This document shows, piece by piece, positions 12,643-24,994 of a stretch of 64,000 bases of DNA (position 1 is its first letter; every line of letters begins with the position of its first letter). The position numbers were made by a program, and so were the translations under genes. The notes beneath the pieces were generated by a model. The model made no database searches. It was given only the letters and a program-made list of their open reading frames with translations, and had not been told where the DNA came from. The DNA comes from Paraspadella gotoi (taxonomy: Eukaryota; Chaetognatha), in the NCBI GenBank assembly GCA_051294375.1, contig CM119270.1:6689279-6753278 (forward strand), in the 5' to 3' direction.

Positions 12643-15600
12643 ATTAGAGTTACCCAAAATTTTTAAATTACACCAGATGAAGGGTCACGACTCATTTTAT
12701 TAGTTCTTTTGTCTGTAGAAGACATTGGGACGATAAACCTGAAAAAACTTGACCGGAAAGAACTCTCCAGAGTTTCAAAGTGATCGAGTACTTTTGCGGT
12801 TTTTCTTGATCGTAATCTTATAAGTGAAATTAATTAAAGGATTTTTTTAATAAAATAATGATTAAATCATACTTGATTTGATTTTGAAATATATTTTTGA
12901 TGTAGGACCTTATATTTTTTATTAAACCTTTTATTTTTAATAAAATTTATTAATAATATAATATTATATAATATAAAAATAAAGATGACATTAGTTATTT
13001 GATAAATTACTGTACTAAAAGTTACTTCCTAAATTTTTAAAAGAATAAATATTAAAAAAAAAATTTAGCGAGTACTTACTAAAATAAAATCAAATACACC
13101 ATATTAACTTTAAAAACTAAAAAAAAAAAATGGTTAAAATTTATAATTATATTCTCCATAACTTTTTAAAATTTTGAGCTCTTTATGGCTTAAATTGCGC
13201 CTTTATTACAAGAGAACTGTCAAATTTAGATAAAAATTATCAATATTTTCAGAATCTGCTGAGTCTTTGCTTTAGTAAATATCAAAAAGTGTTTGGAAAA
13301 TGGCCCAATTACTATTTTTGTGCCATGATAAATTGTTTCTCAAGAAATTGTAAACTTTTATTGTTTTTAAAACAGATTCAATTTAAAACAGTATTACATA
13401 AAAAATTAAAGTAAAAATTTTGCCTTTATAGATTAGCTAGATTGCATATATTATTGATCAAGTAATGTTTTGTGAATATGTATCAAACATAATAAACTAA
13501 GGGGAAAATATTATATTTAATTAGTATGGCATAGTATAGATTTATAAATGGCCAAGATAAATAAGAAGTATATGTAAAAATTATCCTGGAAATAGTTAGG
13601 TAACAAATACTTTTCTTCCTTCTGTTTAGTATTTTGACTCTTTGTGGAGAATTTGTGATGCCCCCGAATGAGAGTGGGTGTTGTTTGTTAAGAAAGTAAT
13701 TAGGATATGGTAAAAGGCTTGCTGCATGGTCTAGCTGATGCGTCATTTTTATTTTATTGCAAATGTCTAACTAGTGTTAAACTTCTAAATAAACTTATTA
13801 ATACAGTTCAAGTTATTATGCTATAGTTTAAACAGAATGATGATAGTTCAGAACAAATCAATCAAAACCTTCTTCTTTAAGTCAAACAAAAAAAGTGGAA
13901 AAATTGAGGAAAAAAACTGTATGAACCTAGTTTGATTGATCTTAATATAAAAAAAAGTAATAATTATGAGTAAATGAAAAAAAACTGGCAGGTTAGTCTT
14001 ATGTCGTATTTTTATGGAAGAATTTCCAAGTACAATAGAAACATATGAAGACAAATTATGTCAATTAGCATTTAATTTGTGGTTCACTTATTTATAAGGT
14101 TGATATAAAAGAAAACAAGTTTATTCAGCATTAACAATGATTTTATTAATAATAAAGGTTTGACTCTAGCTTTTATGAGTCTTCTCAACGGTTTGAACTC
14201 AACAGATTTCGGTTTCACAAAGATTCCCTTCCACAAAGAATTGAAGAAAAGATAGTAGTCAGAAATGAGGATAGGTTGAGGTGAGAATATGGAAGGAGAG
14301 AGAGTGAATAAATCTAAAACTAGTAAAAGAGATAGGATAGAGAGAAAGTAAGAGGGAAATCATATATAAGCAATATACAACAAAGATAGATTTAAATTAA
14401 GCAAACTTAATTTTAACTAAAGAAATAAAAATAATAAAGTAAATAAGTTAGATAATGAGATGTAAGTAAAAATGAAATAGAAAAATAAGTGGTTAGGGAT
14501 GGATAAGATAAGAGTAAGGAAAATAAGTAAAGAAAGAGCTCAAAAAATTGCCAAATGTAGTGATTTTCCCTCTCTCTCTTACCAGTTTCAAATTTATTCA
14601 CTCTCTCTCCTTCTATCCTCACCTTTCTCTTGTCCTCCCATCTATCCTTTTCTTAATTCTTTGTTGAAACTTCTTTCTCTCTCTCTCTCTCTCACCAACT
14701 CAATGTTGTGAAACCAAAATCTGTTGAGTCAAACCGCTGATGAAGACTAGAAAAAGCAAGATCAAATATATCCAACCTTTATTGTGATAAAATTGTTGTT
14801 ATGCTAAAAATATAATGAAAAAAACTCAAAGTTTTGACTATATAACCTTGTATGCATTTAATAGTACCTCACCATTTTTCAAAATTGACTATTTCATATT
14901 TTATAGTTAAAAGTAGTCATATGATTGAATTTTATATAATCACCTGCCAGCACACCTATAACATTTTCATAATACATATTATCCACATTCCTACCAATAT
15001 TATTTAAAATTATGTAGCATAAACGAGTTATGAACATTTAAAATTTAGTCAGATAGACTGACAGAACGACAACCTACCACCAACTTAGAGAATAATGAGT
15101 TTGAAATTGTTCCCAAGCACTCGAACCCAGCTAAAAAGTTACTGATAACTTTATCTAATTCTAACATTTAATAACTTTAAAAAAATATTTTAAATTCCAT
15201 TTCTCAAGCTTCAATTTTTGGCAAAAATAAGGATTGACTATTACTGGAAGCTTTGGAGTTCCTACCGATCCAAGTTTTTAGGGTTAGACAGTTTAATGTC
15301 TTTTAAAGACCAAAAAGAACTATTAAAAATTGAGTCATGAAATTTTATATTTAAGCCATAAAGAGCTCAAAAATTCTAAAAAGTTATGAGGAATATAATA
15401 TAAATTTAATCATTTTTATTTTTTTTTAGTTTTTAAAGTTTAATATTGTGTATTATGATTTTATTTTCAGTAAAGTACTGCTAAATATTATTTTTTTATA
15501 TTTATTCTTTTACAAAATTTAGGAATAACTTTTAGTAAGTATTTTATCAAAAACTAATGATCATTTTTTATTTTTATATTATAATAAATATATTATATTA

Positions 15601-15914
15601 TTAATAAAATTTATTAAAAATAAAAGGTTTAATAAAAAATATAAAGTCTACATCAAAAATATATTTCAAAATCAAATCAAGTATTGATTTAATCATTATT
15701 TTATTAAAAAATCCTTTAATTAATATTCACATATAAGATTACGATCAAAGAAAAACCGCAAAAGTACTCGATCACTTGAAACTCTGGAGAGTTCCTTTCC
15801 GGTCAAGTTTTTTCAGGTTTATCAGTCCAATGTTCTTACAGACAAAAGGAACCTAATAAAATGAGTCGTGACCCTTCCATCTGGTGTAAATTGAAAATTT
15901 TGGGTAACTCTAAT
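12643..15914. mobile_element. Large inverted-repeat (foldback-like) element
   Basis: Arms at 12643-13195 and 15349-15914 are reverse complements over about 555 bp with scattered differences; both ends are ATTAGAGTTACCC. The 2.15-kb spacer has no transposase. No clear target duplication. Best read as a foldback or MITE-like element, or two copies of a repeat in opposite orientation. Confidence 0.6.
14124..14811. mobile_element. Inner inverted repeat nested in the foldback element
   Basis: Left arm 14124-14355 pairs with right arm 14560-14811 (for example TTTGA[A]CTCAACAGATTT and AGAGAGAGTGAATAAAT with their complements). It sits near the middle of the outer spacer. The right arm holds CGCTGATGAAGACT, resembling the start of the hammerhead-like motif at 25029 but without a GAAAC box in place. 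Confidence 0.6.
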
Positions 15915-16334
15915 GTATATTAAATTAGAAAGAGGACCTAATTTATGAATAAAACTGGTGAAAATTTTGATAGTACCCTAAACCAAGACGATATAGTACG
16001 AATGTATTGGCACTACCTGGTGCAGCAGCTTGTGATGCTGTGTGGTGTCCGCTAAAGTATGCGACCTAAATTTTAATAGAACAACTTAATGCAACTTCTT
16101 TAACTAATAAATTATGTTGGACGATCAAATCTCTCATACTTTGACACAGTGAGGGATGATGTGAAAGGTGTGCCAAAAATCCTCAGGAGAGGTACTGCTA
16201 AAGCGTTGGACCATTTGAATGGCGATTGTGCAAAACTATTTTTTTAGGCCATTGCCCCGTCGTGTTAAAATGTGCGTGAAATACAAAAACTTTTGAATAT
16301 GACACACCCTAGGGGGCGGGGAGCGGGAGGTTTT

Positions 16335-16935
16335 TTAACATAAGCCGACCGAAGACCGACCGAAGGACCGGACGACCGCCCGACCGCCGACGCCGACCGA
16401 CCGCCCGACCGACCGCCCGACCGACCGACGCCCGACCGCCCGACCGCCCGAACGCCGACCGACGCCCGACCGACCGAGCGCGCCCCCCGACCGAGCGCCC
16501 GACCCCGGACCGACCCCCCGCCGACGAGCCGACACCCCGGACCGACACCGACCGACCGACCGCGACCGACCCGACCGATCCGACCGACGACGACCGACGA
16601 CCGCAGACTGAGACAGCGACGCGAGACCGATGACGCACACGACCGATACCGACGAGACCGATCCGAGGCGACCGACCGCGAAACCGACCGCGGACGTCGA
16701 CACGACCGTCGACCGCGTCGACGAACCGAACGACCACGAGCCCGACGTCGACCGAACCGACCGGACGCCGACCGACCGACCGATCCGACCGATCGACCTC
16801 GATCACTCGACCGATCGCGACGCACGACGATCGACCCGACCGTGACACGACCGACGCGACCGATCGATCGCGACGACGACGTCGACCGACCGACCGACCG
16901 ACCGACCGCGACCGAATCGGAACATGACGATTACC
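16335..16935. repeat. Degenerate (CCGA)n / (CGAC)n GC-rich repeat
   Basis: About 600 bp of CCGACC, CCGCC and CGACGA words, abruptly GC-rich between AT-rich DNA and gene A copy 2. The long open frames on - (for example 16309-16965) are a consequence of missing stop words, giving Arg/Ser/Gly/Val only. Confidence 0.8.
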
Positions 16936-16937
16936 GG

Positions 16938-17313
16938 CTTGGCCGGGATCAAATCCGGGTGTCATTCACGGCAATCTCATTCACTCGAATGACGAAAAGC
17001 TTCATATTTGTCTATTTTTACTTAATCTTGGCAGAAAAAACCCAAGGAGGTTTTCTACTTCGTCAAAGCTTCGGCAATGAATGTGAACAAAACAACGTGG
17101 TGAACGAAAACGACAATCGGCAGAAGGTGAAGGGAGAGTCGGAGAAAAGAGGAGTCTTATTTTGCCTTCGCTTATATTTTCTTCTTTACCCAGATCGCCC
17201 CCAGATCCGTCACTGACGGACGTCGTCAAAGTCATCATCGATCCGCGCGCCCAACTTAACACGGCGCCACGCCCAATGGTTCACGTGAAGACCCGGATTT
17301 GATCCCGGCCAAG
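16938..17313. repeat. 23-bp perfect inverted repeat with gene A exon 2
   Basis: 16938-16960 is the exact reverse complement of 17291-17313, which is inside coding exon 2, and the likeness fades gradually to both sides. Suggests a small inverted duplication or a chimeric read at the left end of copy 2. Confidence 0.7.
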
Positions 17314-17360
17314 CAGTATCGTAACGTTCACTACGTGATGGAACCCGTGGAGAAAAAGAA

Positions 17361-17415
<55 letters not shown>

Positions 17416-17691
17416 AGAGAAAGAAGAGAGAGGAGAGAGAAAGAGGTATAAAAATGAAAATTTATTAATTCGTAGTAGGTCAAAAGAGGTAGGAAAATTT
17501 ATATTTAATATCTTCAACTTTGATATTTTAAACCACAATTTTGTCGCTTTTCTTTTCAGCTTCTCGGACTCAAAGATCCGAAGGTAAATTGAGAACTAAT
17601 TTATTGATTGAACAAACGTATATTTACTAGACTTTCTTTTTTACAAAGACTTCTATTTTCGCCTTGTCCTATATGGTCCGCTGAACTACCC

Positions 17692-17771
<80 letters not shown>

Positions 17772-19469
17772 GCCAGCCCCCCTCCCCTTGTTTCTTGCCC
17801 TTTTTTTTTAACTAACTTATACTATACGCAGCACCCAACCCTTCTAGGACGAGGAGGACGTCCACTGGAGTGGCTGGGTCCCTTCATCATCGCCTTCCTT
17901 CTCGGCCTTTGGTGTCTCCTCCCTTCATCATTGGGCGGAAGCCTTACAGATACGGACCCAAGACGCCCAAGCCCAAAGCTCAGGTCTGGCATTTGGATGG
18001 GATGGAAAAGGATGGGAGGGAGTGGAAAAGGTGGGAAGAGGAAAGGAGTCGGAAAGCTTGGAAGTGGAAAAAGTGGGAAGTGGAAGGGGGTTTAAATGGT
18101 GGGGAGTGGAACAGGCGGTGAGTGGAAAAGGTTGGAATGGAAGGGAGTCGATAGGGTGGGGGAGTGGAAAAGTAGAAAGGGGAAGGGTTAAGTTTAGAGG
18201 AGGAGCAAAGTATTCTATTGGCTAGTGGTATTCCTTGTCAGAGCAAGTCAATTTAATTACACAAAGCATAAAAAAAAATGTAAAGACAATGACGTGCTAC
18301 GTTTGATATACAACTTTTTTGAATTCGAGCCTCCCAAGTCTTCATAGGATCATTTCGGTGTTCTTCATCTTGTCCAGGTGCCTTGTCCCAGATGCCTTGT
18401 CGGCAGAATCACTCTTGTCCATCTCGTTTGTCTGCGAAATCGATCATTGTCCATTCGAATCTCACTCCGCCCTTTCCTCTCATCCTTTTGTTATCCTTCT
18501 TTTCCTTTTTTTTTTCACTCGACGAATCAAGGGAGAAAATCACCGTCATTTGTAGTCGGAGGCAACAACGATTTTCGGGTCACAAAGTCGAGAGAGTCGT
18601 CGTCGTTGTTGTAGTTGTTGTTGTTGTTTAGAAAGCAAAAAAAATGTCTGTCACAATGTGTTGTTACGTTTTTATATTCATTTTAAATTTAGTCTAATCT
18701 CGCCTAATGTTTTAAAACGAGTAATTTTGTAATTTTTCGTAGCTTAAGTACAGTAACGCTTCGTCACTCAACCATATAACTCGCAACGTTTATTTAAAAA
18801 TAAACATTTTCCCGTTGGATTCGATCCTGATAATCTTTGAGTCGAAGACCGCCATCAAGGCGGCAATGGCGGCATCGTCGGGAGCATCGGGTTCGTCGTC
18901 GCGGCGGCGGCGGCGGCGGCGGCTGCGGCTGCGGCTACGGCGGCGGCGGCTGCGGCTACGGCGGCGGCGTCGTCCCAGTCTCGGAGATTCGGAGAAATTG
19001 ACCCCAAGGCCCCATTAGTAAAGTCCGACAACCTTGGAACAGAGAGGGGGAGCGGAGAGTAGAGTAGGGGTGGTCGTCGGGGTCTGTTAATTGTTTGGGG
19101 GGGGCCGGGTGGTGGCTGGAGGGGGAGTAATTCTCTTTCGGCGAATGATGACTTGTTTCCGGTTTTAATGAACCGGTCGAGAAAGAAAGGGAGGAAGGAG
19201 GAAAACGAGGAAAACGAGGAGTAAGGAGGAAAAGGAGAAAAAGGAAAAGGAGGAGGAAACGTAGGAAGAGAAGAAAAGGAGGAGGAAAAGGAGGAGGAAA
19301 AGGAGGAGGAAGGATATTGAGAAAAGATGTGAGGTAGTTAATAAGGAGAGAAGGATGGGGAGAGGCACACGGAAGTCTGTGTATTTGAATAGAATTAGAA
19401 CGATTATGGAAGAAAAGAGGAAAAGAAGAAGATAAAGTGAGAGAGAGAGAGAGAGATAGAGAGTGAGGG

Positions 19470-19540
<71 letters not shown>

Positions 19541-20120
19541 GACTTTTCTCTCTCTCTTTTTTTTTTTTTGTAAATTTATTCCTAGGTACTTTTTCTCTTG
19601 TTTACGATCGGCCTTGCAGTCGCGCGTAATTGACTTTTAAGCGAGAGTGAGATCCGCGACTTGGATTCGAGATTATCAAGCATACCTCTTTTTTTTTTTA
19701 AGTGTGCTGGCATACAGAGTCCTTTTTAGTCTGGCCAATGGCCAATCATGCAATCCGAACGTGAACGATGTCGAGAGTGAGATCGTGAATCGCCCGTTTG
19801 AGAGAGAAAGCTTCGAAAGCCGCGTCGCTTATGGAATTCGTCCGGCGAGGCCCAGTTTCTCCTCGCTTGGCACAGTGTGTTTCCGACACGGAGTCTCTGG
19901 CACAGTGCTCTTATTTTTTTTCTTTCCGTCTCGCGAATTAGAATTCGAGTCGATGAGACTCGAGTTCGTCGAAAACTCGTGGTTTCGCTAATTCGCCTCT
20001 CAGAGTGTTTTTTCTTTTTTTTTTCCTTTTTTTTTTCGTCGCGCGTTTGTTCTTCTTCGCGAATTTGCATATAAATTGAGCTGAAAAGAAGTGAATTTTT
20101 GTCTTCTTCATCCGATGTTT

Positions 20121-20189
<69 letters not shown>

Positions 20190-21991
20190 ACACTATTTCA
20201 TTTTAATTTCACGATCCATTTAACGAAGAGGGGGGAGAAATAAGGAATTGAACTAAATAAACTAAAAAAAATAAAAAATAGGAAAACAAAAACAAGGAAT
20301 AAACAAGCGGACGAGAGAAAGGACTAAGAAAAAAAAAACCTAAAAAAAAAGAAAGAAAAGACTGAGATTCTGTTTCCTCGCCTCAGATTTTAAGCCTTGA
20401 ATCCTTGGGAGTCTTTTTTGCTTCATTTAACCTCATCTAATTAAGGGCGGGGAAAAAAACGCTCAAAGGAATTGCTTCTTTATTGCAACTGGCCGTTGCT
20501 TGCTTGGTTCGCTGCAACATTGCTTTTCTTTTCTCTCTTTTGCGTTGCTGCTTGCTTGGGTCGTTGTTTTCCGAGATTTTTATCAGTTTTTGAAATTGTT
20601 ATCTTGAGCTGGAATTCGAAAAGAGATTTGTCAAATTATTCTATTTAAAAAGTTCTTAGGAAAAGAAAATCTAATTAAAATCAAACCGTACGATATTTTT
20701 ATTTAAGATTTCCATTTTTTTATTTTTTTATTTTTTTAAAACTTTTTAGTTTTTTTAAACTTTTTCGATTAAAGAAAAAGAAAAGGTAAAACGTAACATT
20801 CATAGCAAGAGTTGAACCAAAGGCACACCCGAGGATTATAAAACCACTGAAGATAACCTGGAGATATGGACGATAAACGAAATCCTAAAGTCAGTAAATC
20901 TTGAATGAAAAAAATTAATTTATTCTGGCAAACCGATCTAGTTAGACTTTCAGAAGAGAATCAAAATTTAAACATTAGCAAGGGATAACAAGCTTTATTG
21001 CCTTCCGCTTTATTGCCTTCCGTTTTTTTTTTTTTTTGTTTGTTTATTTCGTTTCTTTACAAAATTTTAGGCAGCTTTTTGCCGTCAGATTGACATCCGC
21101 TTCCCGACTTTTAAGTTGGTCATTATTTTCATCGATTCTGTGCTTAAAATATTTTATAGTTGATAGGATGATGAGAAAATTGGGATAAAATTGTTGATTC
21201 ATTGAGTTTTTTGTATTACTCTAACTGTGAAATGAATATTTAACTAGTTTTAAAAGTAAAGAATAACTTTAAATCTAGGAAAAATTAGTAAGGTATTTTT
21301 CTCGTTTATTATCAATCATAGGCTCAGCTCTTTCGATTAAAAACTTTGTCCCACTGATTTTGCCTAAAAATTAATTTACATATTTCCTCTCCCACTACCC
21401 TCCTTCCCATTCCCTCCCGTTCTCCCACTACCCTCCTTCCCATTCCCTCCCGTTCTCCCTCTACCCTCTTTCCCATTCCCTCCCGTTCTCCCACTACCCT
21501 CTTTCCCATTCCCTCCCGCTCTCCCTCTCCCCCTGAATCCCTAGTCGGAGGGCCTCACCGGCCGACCCTTCGACACCCCGCTGCCCAAGCGCGCCGACGA
21601 GATCCCGAGGCCCGAAATTCACATGGGCCGACCCCAGAAGGATTACCTCACTTCCTGGTCCGATATAGAGAAGCGCTGGAATCGCCCGCAAGGCACGCAG
21701 CTCAGGAGCACCCTCGGTCCCGCGGCGGCGGCTGCGACCGCCGCCGCCACTCTGCGCGAGAAGGAGAAGGAGGCGGAAAAGAAAGGAAGCAGCAGCGGCG
21801 GCTCGGACAAGAAACAGAAGGATTCCACGGTGCATCTGAGAGGAGAGGCCGGTCACGCCACCGGAAACGCGGGTCTCACTCAGTACGAACCCATGGAGTA
21901 CGGAGCCGAATGGGACGGGAAAGTAAAGATGAGGAGATTGGCGCCGAAGCCGTTGGGGGAGGGGGCGTGCAAGGAGAAGAAGAAGAAGTGA
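17035..21991 (+). CDS. Gene A, copy 2: unrecognised single-pass membrane protein
   Basis: Exons at 17035-17126, 17194-17361, 17560-17583, 17848-17983, 18842-19017 and 21545-21991. The terminal exon is intact (148 codons and stop). Reading order of the protein: Lys/Asn-rich stretch, a segment with the motif DVVKVIIDPRAQ, an 8-residue microexon (LLGLKDPK), a Trp/Leu/Ile-rich membrane segment, a poly-Ala tract, and a charged tail ending in five residues KEKKKK-like. Exons 1, 2, 4 and 5 carry small indels, so the copy as assembled is not translatable throughout. Tail to tail with the REEP-like gene: its poly(A) signals are at 22260-22275. Confidence 0.75.
18842..19017 (+). CDS. Gene A exon 5: Ala-rich exon (strand uncertain)
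   Basis: Acceptor ctttgag, donor GTAAAG. The + frame reads SKTAIKAAMAASSG, then a run of Ala codons, then RRFGEIDPKAPL, and fits phase 0 on both sides. The GCG/CGG run has a different length in each of the three copies, shifting the frame. The - strand reads as a possible last exon ending in SNGKMFIFK and a stop with AATAAA beside it. I prefer + because the phase fits gene A and no partner exons appear on -. Confidence 0.5.
21545..21991 (+). CDS. Gene A terminal exon (intact in copy 2)
   Basis: A long pyrimidine tract and ccctag acceptor lead into 148 codons and TGA. The start is SEGLTGRPFDTPLPKRADEI. It then has DYLTSW, an Ala run, a Lys/Glu-rich stretch, LTQYEPMEYG and a final Lys cluster. 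Copy 1 (4597-5049) carries several indels in the same exon. No known domain recognised. Two AATAAA signals follow at about 270-285 bp. Confidence 0.75.
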   Translation, partial: SEGLTGRPFDTPLPKRADEIPRPEIHMGRPQKDYLTSWSDIEKRWNRPQGTQLRSTLGPAAAAATAAATLREKEKEAEKKGSSSGGSDKKQKDSTVHLRGEAGHATGNAGLTQYEPMEYGAEWDGKVKMRRLAPKPLGEGACKEKKKK

Positions 21992-22259
21992 AGGGAGGAT
22001 AGAGAGGGAGTGAGAGAAGGGGAAGAGATTATCAATAGAGAAGGAAAGACAAATAAAAAATAGAAAATATTAAAAGCAGATGAGAGAAAAGAGGAGAAGA
22101 AATCTCTGAGATACTCGTACAATCAACCAATTTGTAATTTTTTTTTCTCTCTTTTTTGCTAAAATCTTTTGAGTAAAATAGAAAACGCGGTTTTTCGATA
22201 TATCGTTTTCTTTTTTTCTTTTTTCCTGTTTAGTTAGTTTGACTTATGCTTACAAGTAC

Positions 22260-22275
22260 AATAAAAGATAATAAA
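22260..22275 (+). terminator. Poly(A) signals of gene A, copy 2
   Basis: AATAAA at 22260-22265 and 22270-22275 on +. The arrangement is the same as in copy 1. Confidence 0.6.
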
Positions 22276-22311
22276 GCAATCTGGATTTTTTTTCTATTAA
22301 AAAAAAATGAC

Positions 22312-22317
22312 TTTATT
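22312..22317 (-). terminator. Poly(A) signal of REEP-like gene, copy 2
   Basis: AATAAA on the - strand about 105 bp after the TGA at 22421-22423 and about 40 bp from the opposing signals of gene A. Confidence 0.6.
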
Positions 22318-22420
22318 TAATTTTTTTTTGCAACATGTAAGAATCATTGATACGTATCGTGTAAAAATATATATATTCTTTGACCCAATGGATCGTCGAC
22401 GTTTCCCCGGCGACGCGCCT

Positions 22421-22587
22421 TCAGTGAAACCGTTCCAAGTAGACGTAAAAACAGGACATGACGAACGCGGCGCAGAGAGTTCCACCTCCTTTGAAGCGAA
22501 ATCCCGGTCCCTTTCTGGGCGGCTCTTCCGGCGGCTCCTCGCGGGGTGGGGGAACCACTTCGGGTGGGGCTTCGAACTGCTCGATCG
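22421..22587 (-). CDS. REEP-like terminal exon: Pro/Glu-rich tail
   Basis: Acceptor ccgctcaag (ccgcctcag in copy 1). The chosen frame reads AIEQFEAPPEVVPPPREEPP and ends YVYLERFH-stop. The alternative frames are Arg/Ser-rich and open for longer, so the tail sequence is provisional. AATAAA follows at 22317-22312. Confidence 0.6.
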
Positions 22588-23102
22588 CTTGAGCGGTTAA
22601 TCTTGAGATGGAAGGAAGAAGGGAGAAAGAAAGAGGGAAAGCGATGAGGAAATAATTGATTCGAGTAATAATGACTGAACATTTTCTATCAAATTGAGCA
22701 AATCTAAATTTGAAAAAAAAATTTAATTTTAAATTTTAAAAATGACGATTGTATAAATTTGTAATTAATTTTTGATTCCCAAGATTTAGAGAAATTAAAA
22801 ATTACAATTATAATTATAACACAACATCTCTTATTTCCATCCACCCCGACCGTCAGCCAAGAACTCACTTCAAAACGTATTCGTCTCTAAGATATTCGGC
22901 CGCTCCCATGGTGCTGTGAATGGCCATTGACGGAGAGGGAAGCGGACGCCGTTGGGGGCGCGCTCGTCGCGGGATCATCAACCAAAAGAGCAACAAGAGT
23001 TTAAAGACCTGATAGATGATCAAATCGTTGATTGATGATTAATTGATCGATTGATTTTTCAATGTTTTTTTCTTTTAATATACTTTTTATTTTCGTTTTT
23101 CG

Positions 23103-23182
<80 letters not shown>

Positions 23183-23853
23183 TTTTTCTGTCCGCCCTTT
23201 CCCCCAGTTTTTTTAATTTTTTTTTCGTCTTCCACCTGACGAAATGGCATCCACCAATAGGTCAGAAAGTCAAAGGGTCCATTCTCGATGCAGAGGAGAT
23301 AAAACGCGATCCAGTATCCGACCCAATGGTCGAACGTCTCCGCCGTCGGCCGACTGGGTAAGGTAAGAGAGTAAGTTATTCAAGGTAAGGTCATTTTACA
23401 AAGGGAAAATGCGAAGACTAAAAAAAATTAGAAAAAAAAACTCATTTGTAATTTTAAATGGCAAAAGGATGCAAAAAAAATGAAAATCGACGATTTTAAA
23501 AATAAAAGAGTGCTAAAATGCCTCCAACATAAAACACAAAGTCGTTCATCCAATACGTCTTTAAACCTTAACTCAGACTTTCTGTGTCGATAATGACTTA
23601 CTCTAACATTTGCACTGTTCCGTAGATTGGGTAGAGAATTCCCAATACTGTTACAACTTCGTCAGCTGATGAACAAAAAAGGGAAATGTAAAAAATTTTA
23701 AAAAATATGGTTAAATACCCGTTTCAACGTTATACCGTTTATACCGCTAAACGTATCTTTCCTCATTTATCGTTTCTTAATGAAAAAAAAACCCAAACTT
23801 TTTTTCTCTTAATTTTCTTTTTTTCGATAGCGATAATCTCTCTCTCTCTCTCT

Positions 23854-23926
<73 letters not shown>

Positions 23927-24466
23927 TTCCCTCCTTATCACCGGGCACGGAGTCTCCCATAATGCCGAGGACAATGACGATAGTAATGATGATCAAACTG
24001 GTCATGGTTTCCCGCGGAACCCTGTAGTTGGCTTCGAGTCGGTCGTAAAAGGGCGACACAACCCCGTGGTAGTGCCACGTCTGTAAGGTCATTAAATATC
24101 AGTCTTACTTTTTTTGAAATTGCAGTCACATGACTTTTTGATCAAAGCCATGAGTACCAGCGAAACGATAATTATGGCAACAATCTGCATATTTAGTAAT
24201 CAATAAATAATAAAATAGTGAGATCGAGCGACCAGCTTTCCAAATCGTTTCTTAATCTCGCTTTTTCATTGGACGAATATTTTCAAACCTTGAAAAAATC
24301 TGAATCGTATCCGAAATAAGACCACGCTTCGATAGCTGACAAAATGTAATTTTTGTCGAGAAATTTCATTTCGCTGAAGGGGCAAAAGATTTTTGTTATT
24401 TATTTACTTAAATGATAACTTTCTTTCTTTATTCATTTTTCCCCCCTTTCTTCCTTTGTTTCATTC

Positions 24467-24527
<61 letters not shown>

Positions 24528-24909
24528 GTTCTTCTTTTCAAATTTTTTCCGGCTCTGACCTGAAAAACCGGCCCCAATTGTAGGCAAGCGGCGGATAACC
24601 AATGGACGTCCGCCATCTCGGTTCTTCTCCAGGAAGCCATCCGTTTTCTGCAAAATAAAAAATAAAAAAAGATAAAAAAAAAATAAAGTTCCTTGGGATT
24701 ATCCATAATCCTGGAAGGCCTCAGTATGAGAAATTTACCTTCTCTCATAATATTTTAGCAACGAATTCATAAACTTTAGAAAAATGGAGTTTACATTCAT
24801 AAACCCTCTTTTAAGATTTATCATTTTATCCATCTGCGTTCGTTTTAAGTATTAACTATTATGTACTTAGAAAACGTAAAATAAGTTTATTATTGCTTCC
24901 ACAAACGAC

Positions 24910-24994
<85 letters not shown>

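Larger units (their letters stand above)
11758..16335. other. AT-rich island without recognisable genes
   Basis: Markedly more AT-rich than both neighbours and almost free of GA microsatellites. Frames are short and hydrophobic or Asn/Ile/Lys-rich; I see no transposase or reverse transcriptase motif. It contains two nested inverted repeats (separate entries). It separates copies 3 and 2 and is joined to copy 3 by a gap, so it may not be adjacent in the genome. Confidence 0.6.

Noticed and set aside
16309-16965. 218-codon open frame on - (and overlapping frames) in the CCGA repeat
   Set aside because: The repeat lacks stop words in most frames; the product is only Arg, Ser, Gly and Val.
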